This document shows, piece by piece, positions 61,700-64,000 of a DNA stretch of 64,000 nt. The first letter of the stretch is position 1, and every line of letters begins with the position of its first letter. The notes beneath the pieces are model-generated. The model did not search any database. It saw nothing but the letters and a program-made list of their open reading frames with translations, and was not told the DNA's origin. Both the position numbers and the translations under genes were made by a program. The stretch comes from Phaseolus vulgaris (taxonomy: Eukaryota; Streptophyta; Magnoliopsida; Fabales; Fabaceae), in NCBI RefSeq assembly GCF_000499845.2, contig NC_023753.2, forward strand, positions 9,501,791-9,565,790. The letters run 5' to 3'.

Positions 61700-63774
61700 A
61701 GCTAATGAATGTTATGTATCTTAGATATTTGCATTAGAGAGAAAAGAGAGATTAATTTGTTCTATAGTAACTGCTAAAGTTTTCAATCTCCCAAGTGGAG
61801 GAAGAGATAATGAAAATTATACTCAGGGAATCCATTTTCAATAAAGTCATTAATTAGTTATATGGTAGATATGCGTCATCGTGTTTGCTACCTCATTAGT
61901 CATTTCATAAGCCAAACCTTTGACAATGGACAAAAATTAAATAAAAGAAGAAGAAAAATATAATTGGTTGCGGTCCTCTCTAATATAATGACTCAAGAAA
62001 CAAAAGTGCAATAGAAGAAGAAAATTAGTACGGGATAGCTGTTTTAGTCTGAGTCAGCATAGTCTTTCAAGCACCTTTGCAACTGTTTTTTTGGACCTCT
62101 TCATTTTTTCTTTTTCCTTTTCTTAATTCAAAAATAAAATGAGCTTTTCGTGTCACACCAACCGTGGACAATGTGAAAGTGCCTTTTCTACCTATCTAAT
62201 AACGTCCAATCTACACTCTTTCTCCTTATTTATTTATTTATTTATTATAATATATATTATAAAAGGACAAATTAACTTCCATTGCCACTGTTAATTAAAA
62301 ATAGAAATTCTAATTCTAATTAGAGTATAATACTAATAGAATTTAAGGATTATGCATAATAAATTCGGTTTTATAAAAATGAATTAGAATTAAATTACAT
62401 CAATACACGAAATGTACTACTACATTGTCTTAGAGATCTCACATTAATATAAGTGGAAAATACCCACCTAGTAAAACAAATTATAATACTTATCCAAACT
62501 AATATTTTTTAATTAATTACATATTATGTTAAAACTTTAATTTTGATACCCAAGACACCTTAATTATTAAAGCAATGACAATATTTTAAGGTATTTTGTT
62601 TTAAGTTAATATTTTAGGTTTAAGTATATGAAGTAACACGTTGGTCTAAATAATCCAATTAATTAATGAATTAGATGTTCAATGATGTATGAAAATAATA
62701 CGTGCATATATGTTGAAGATTTATAAGATTAAAGGATCAAGCATTTTTGGTTCAATGGTGTCTCCTTAACCAATGTTAGGCTTAGTATGTAACTTTTTTA
62801 TGCGTTTCGCTTTAAACTTATCATGTTTATTTGGTTTTTCTTGTATTAGGGTACTCTTTGTATCTTTTTATTAATTTTATGATTTTTTACTGATTAAAAA
62901 AAGATAATAGGTGCATAATGGCAAATAAAACATCTAAAGTGTTCAATATAAAGTCTGGACTCAACTCTTTCTTATATTAATTTAAGTTTCAAAATCTTTA
63001 TATCTTTAACATCTTCTTTTGAATTTGAAGCATAGGTAAATTTTACACAACAATGCTGAATTAAATGAAAAATTGTTTATTTTTCGTTATATGAGTGTTG
63101 AATACTAATTTGAACATTTTCAATAGTTAATCTTATTAAGATTTTCAAAGTATAACAATATGTTTATTTTGTAATGTTAACTTAGCCTCACCAATATTGA
63201 ATGTTGGGGATGATCAATGTAATTTTCCTTTTGTAAAAGCAAGATGCAAAAATTCACCAAATTATTATAATGCATTTGTTTAGTAAATGACTCAGAGTGA
63301 TATTATTTGGTATGGTAGAATTTTAATGAAATGCTTACAAAATTGAGTAATTAGTGGTTTGGGAAAAAAATCTGTGAGAATGAAAAACGATTTATTGCGG
63401 GACACGTAGCGTAAAATTTCGTATTACTTTAATTTTTCTGTTATTTATCTTCTGTATTTTCTCTTTGCTATTTTTATTACTTTTATATTTTTTACTACAA
63501 AATATAAAAGTAACAGGAGAGAGAGTGAACAGTAATTTTTTTAAAAAAATTTGGAGAGCTTAAAAATGATTTGGTAGATGGAACATTTCAATGATTCCGT
63601 TAAGTTAAAACCGCGTTATTTTTAATCTTTTATTTTCATCCTAAACCTTTCATGATTTTTCTCGTTGCCCAAAAAAACGCGTTTGGAATCTCATTGCGTC
63701 GTTGTATCTCACCTTCTGTCATCTCACGTGCAATACTCATTCATCCATCACTTCTCAAAAATCAAATACTTACA
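61700..63774. other. 3' flank of LBD and AT-rich intergenic DNA
   Basis: The 3' UTR should lie in the first few hundred bases; CAATAAAG at 61839-61846 is a possible polyadenylation signal. Beyond that, only AT-rich sequence with a TTTA microsatellite near 62227-62246 and no supported gene. Confidence 0.45.
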
Positions 63775-64000
63775 CTCCGTTTGGACTGAGAACAGATTTG
63801 TGAGGATAGGAGAGAGAGATTTGTAGAGGATGTTTGAAAGAGAGTAATTTAATAGTTGGGAAGAAATTTATAAATTTTTTAAAATATATAAAATGTAAGT
63901 TTACTTATTTATTTTTATTATTAAAAAATATTTAAATAATGAGTTATGATATATATATATATTTTTAGGGTTGAAGTACTATTAAATATTTTCTTTTTAA
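63775..64000 (+). repeat. Dispersed repeat, copy 2 (may run past the window)
   Basis: Collinear with 48449-48720. It begins CTCCGTTTGGACTGAG, runs through purine-rich sequence, then TTTTTTAAAATATATAAAATG and TTTAAATAATGAGTTATG. No downstream boundary is visible before the end of the window. Confidence 0.55.

Noticed and set aside
1..64000. Organellar (plastid or mitochondrial) insertions
   Set aside because: I saw no plastid or mitochondrial gene sequence, rRNA or tRNA; GatC and the PPR gene are normal nuclear genes.

Overview
The window looks like nuclear DNA of a dicot plant, most likely a legume. It is AT-rich, its genes are split by GT-AG introns, and it is full of plant transposon families. 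The legume call is an inference from the look of the repeats (a short LTR family with TGTTGAAGA-type ends, CACTA MITEs ending in CTTGTAGTG), not from a search.

Five protein-coding genes can be rebuilt exon by exon. Between about 7.0 and 29.8 kb are four housekeeping-type genes arranged as two head-to-head pairs. GatC (minus, 5 exons, organellar Glu-tRNA(Gln) amidotransferase subunit C) starts 194 bp from GET4 (plus, 12 exons, guided-entry of tail-anchored proteins factor). An AllA-domain ureidoglycolate lyase-like gene (minus, 3 exons) starts 254 bp from an intronless P-class PPR gene (plus, 759 aa). GET4 and the AllA-like gene are tail to tail. The fifth gene, a class I LBD (LOB-domain) transcription factor with two exons, lies alone at 60.4-61.7 kb. 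Each reconstructed CDS stays in frame across its introns.

The rest is intergenic and largely transposon-derived. Elements with recognisable ends are: a decayed Ty1/copia element with both LTRs inside GET4 intron 2; a 352-bp TRIM-like element (30.3 kb) with a perfect 5-bp target duplication, plus a solo LTR of the same family (41.8 kb); hAT-type MITEs at 8.5 kb (inside a GatC intron) and 30.8 kb; a Mutator-type MITE at 34.7 kb with a perfect 9-bp duplication; a 2.1-kb CACTA element at 44.3 kb that keeps a broken transposase-associated domain; and four copies of one 0.3-0.4 kb CACTA-like MITE.

The most unusual object is at 53.3-57.0 kb. It is a minus-strand, pol-less LTR element whose interior is mostly an array of about 26 copies of a 59-bp unit, each carrying two inverted repeats, next to an antisense ORF remnant. 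Regions 31.6-34.5, 35.0-41.7, 46.5-53.3 and 58.2-60.3 kb contain no gene I can support. Apart from that LTR element, I found no gene cluster or system here that looks undescribed.
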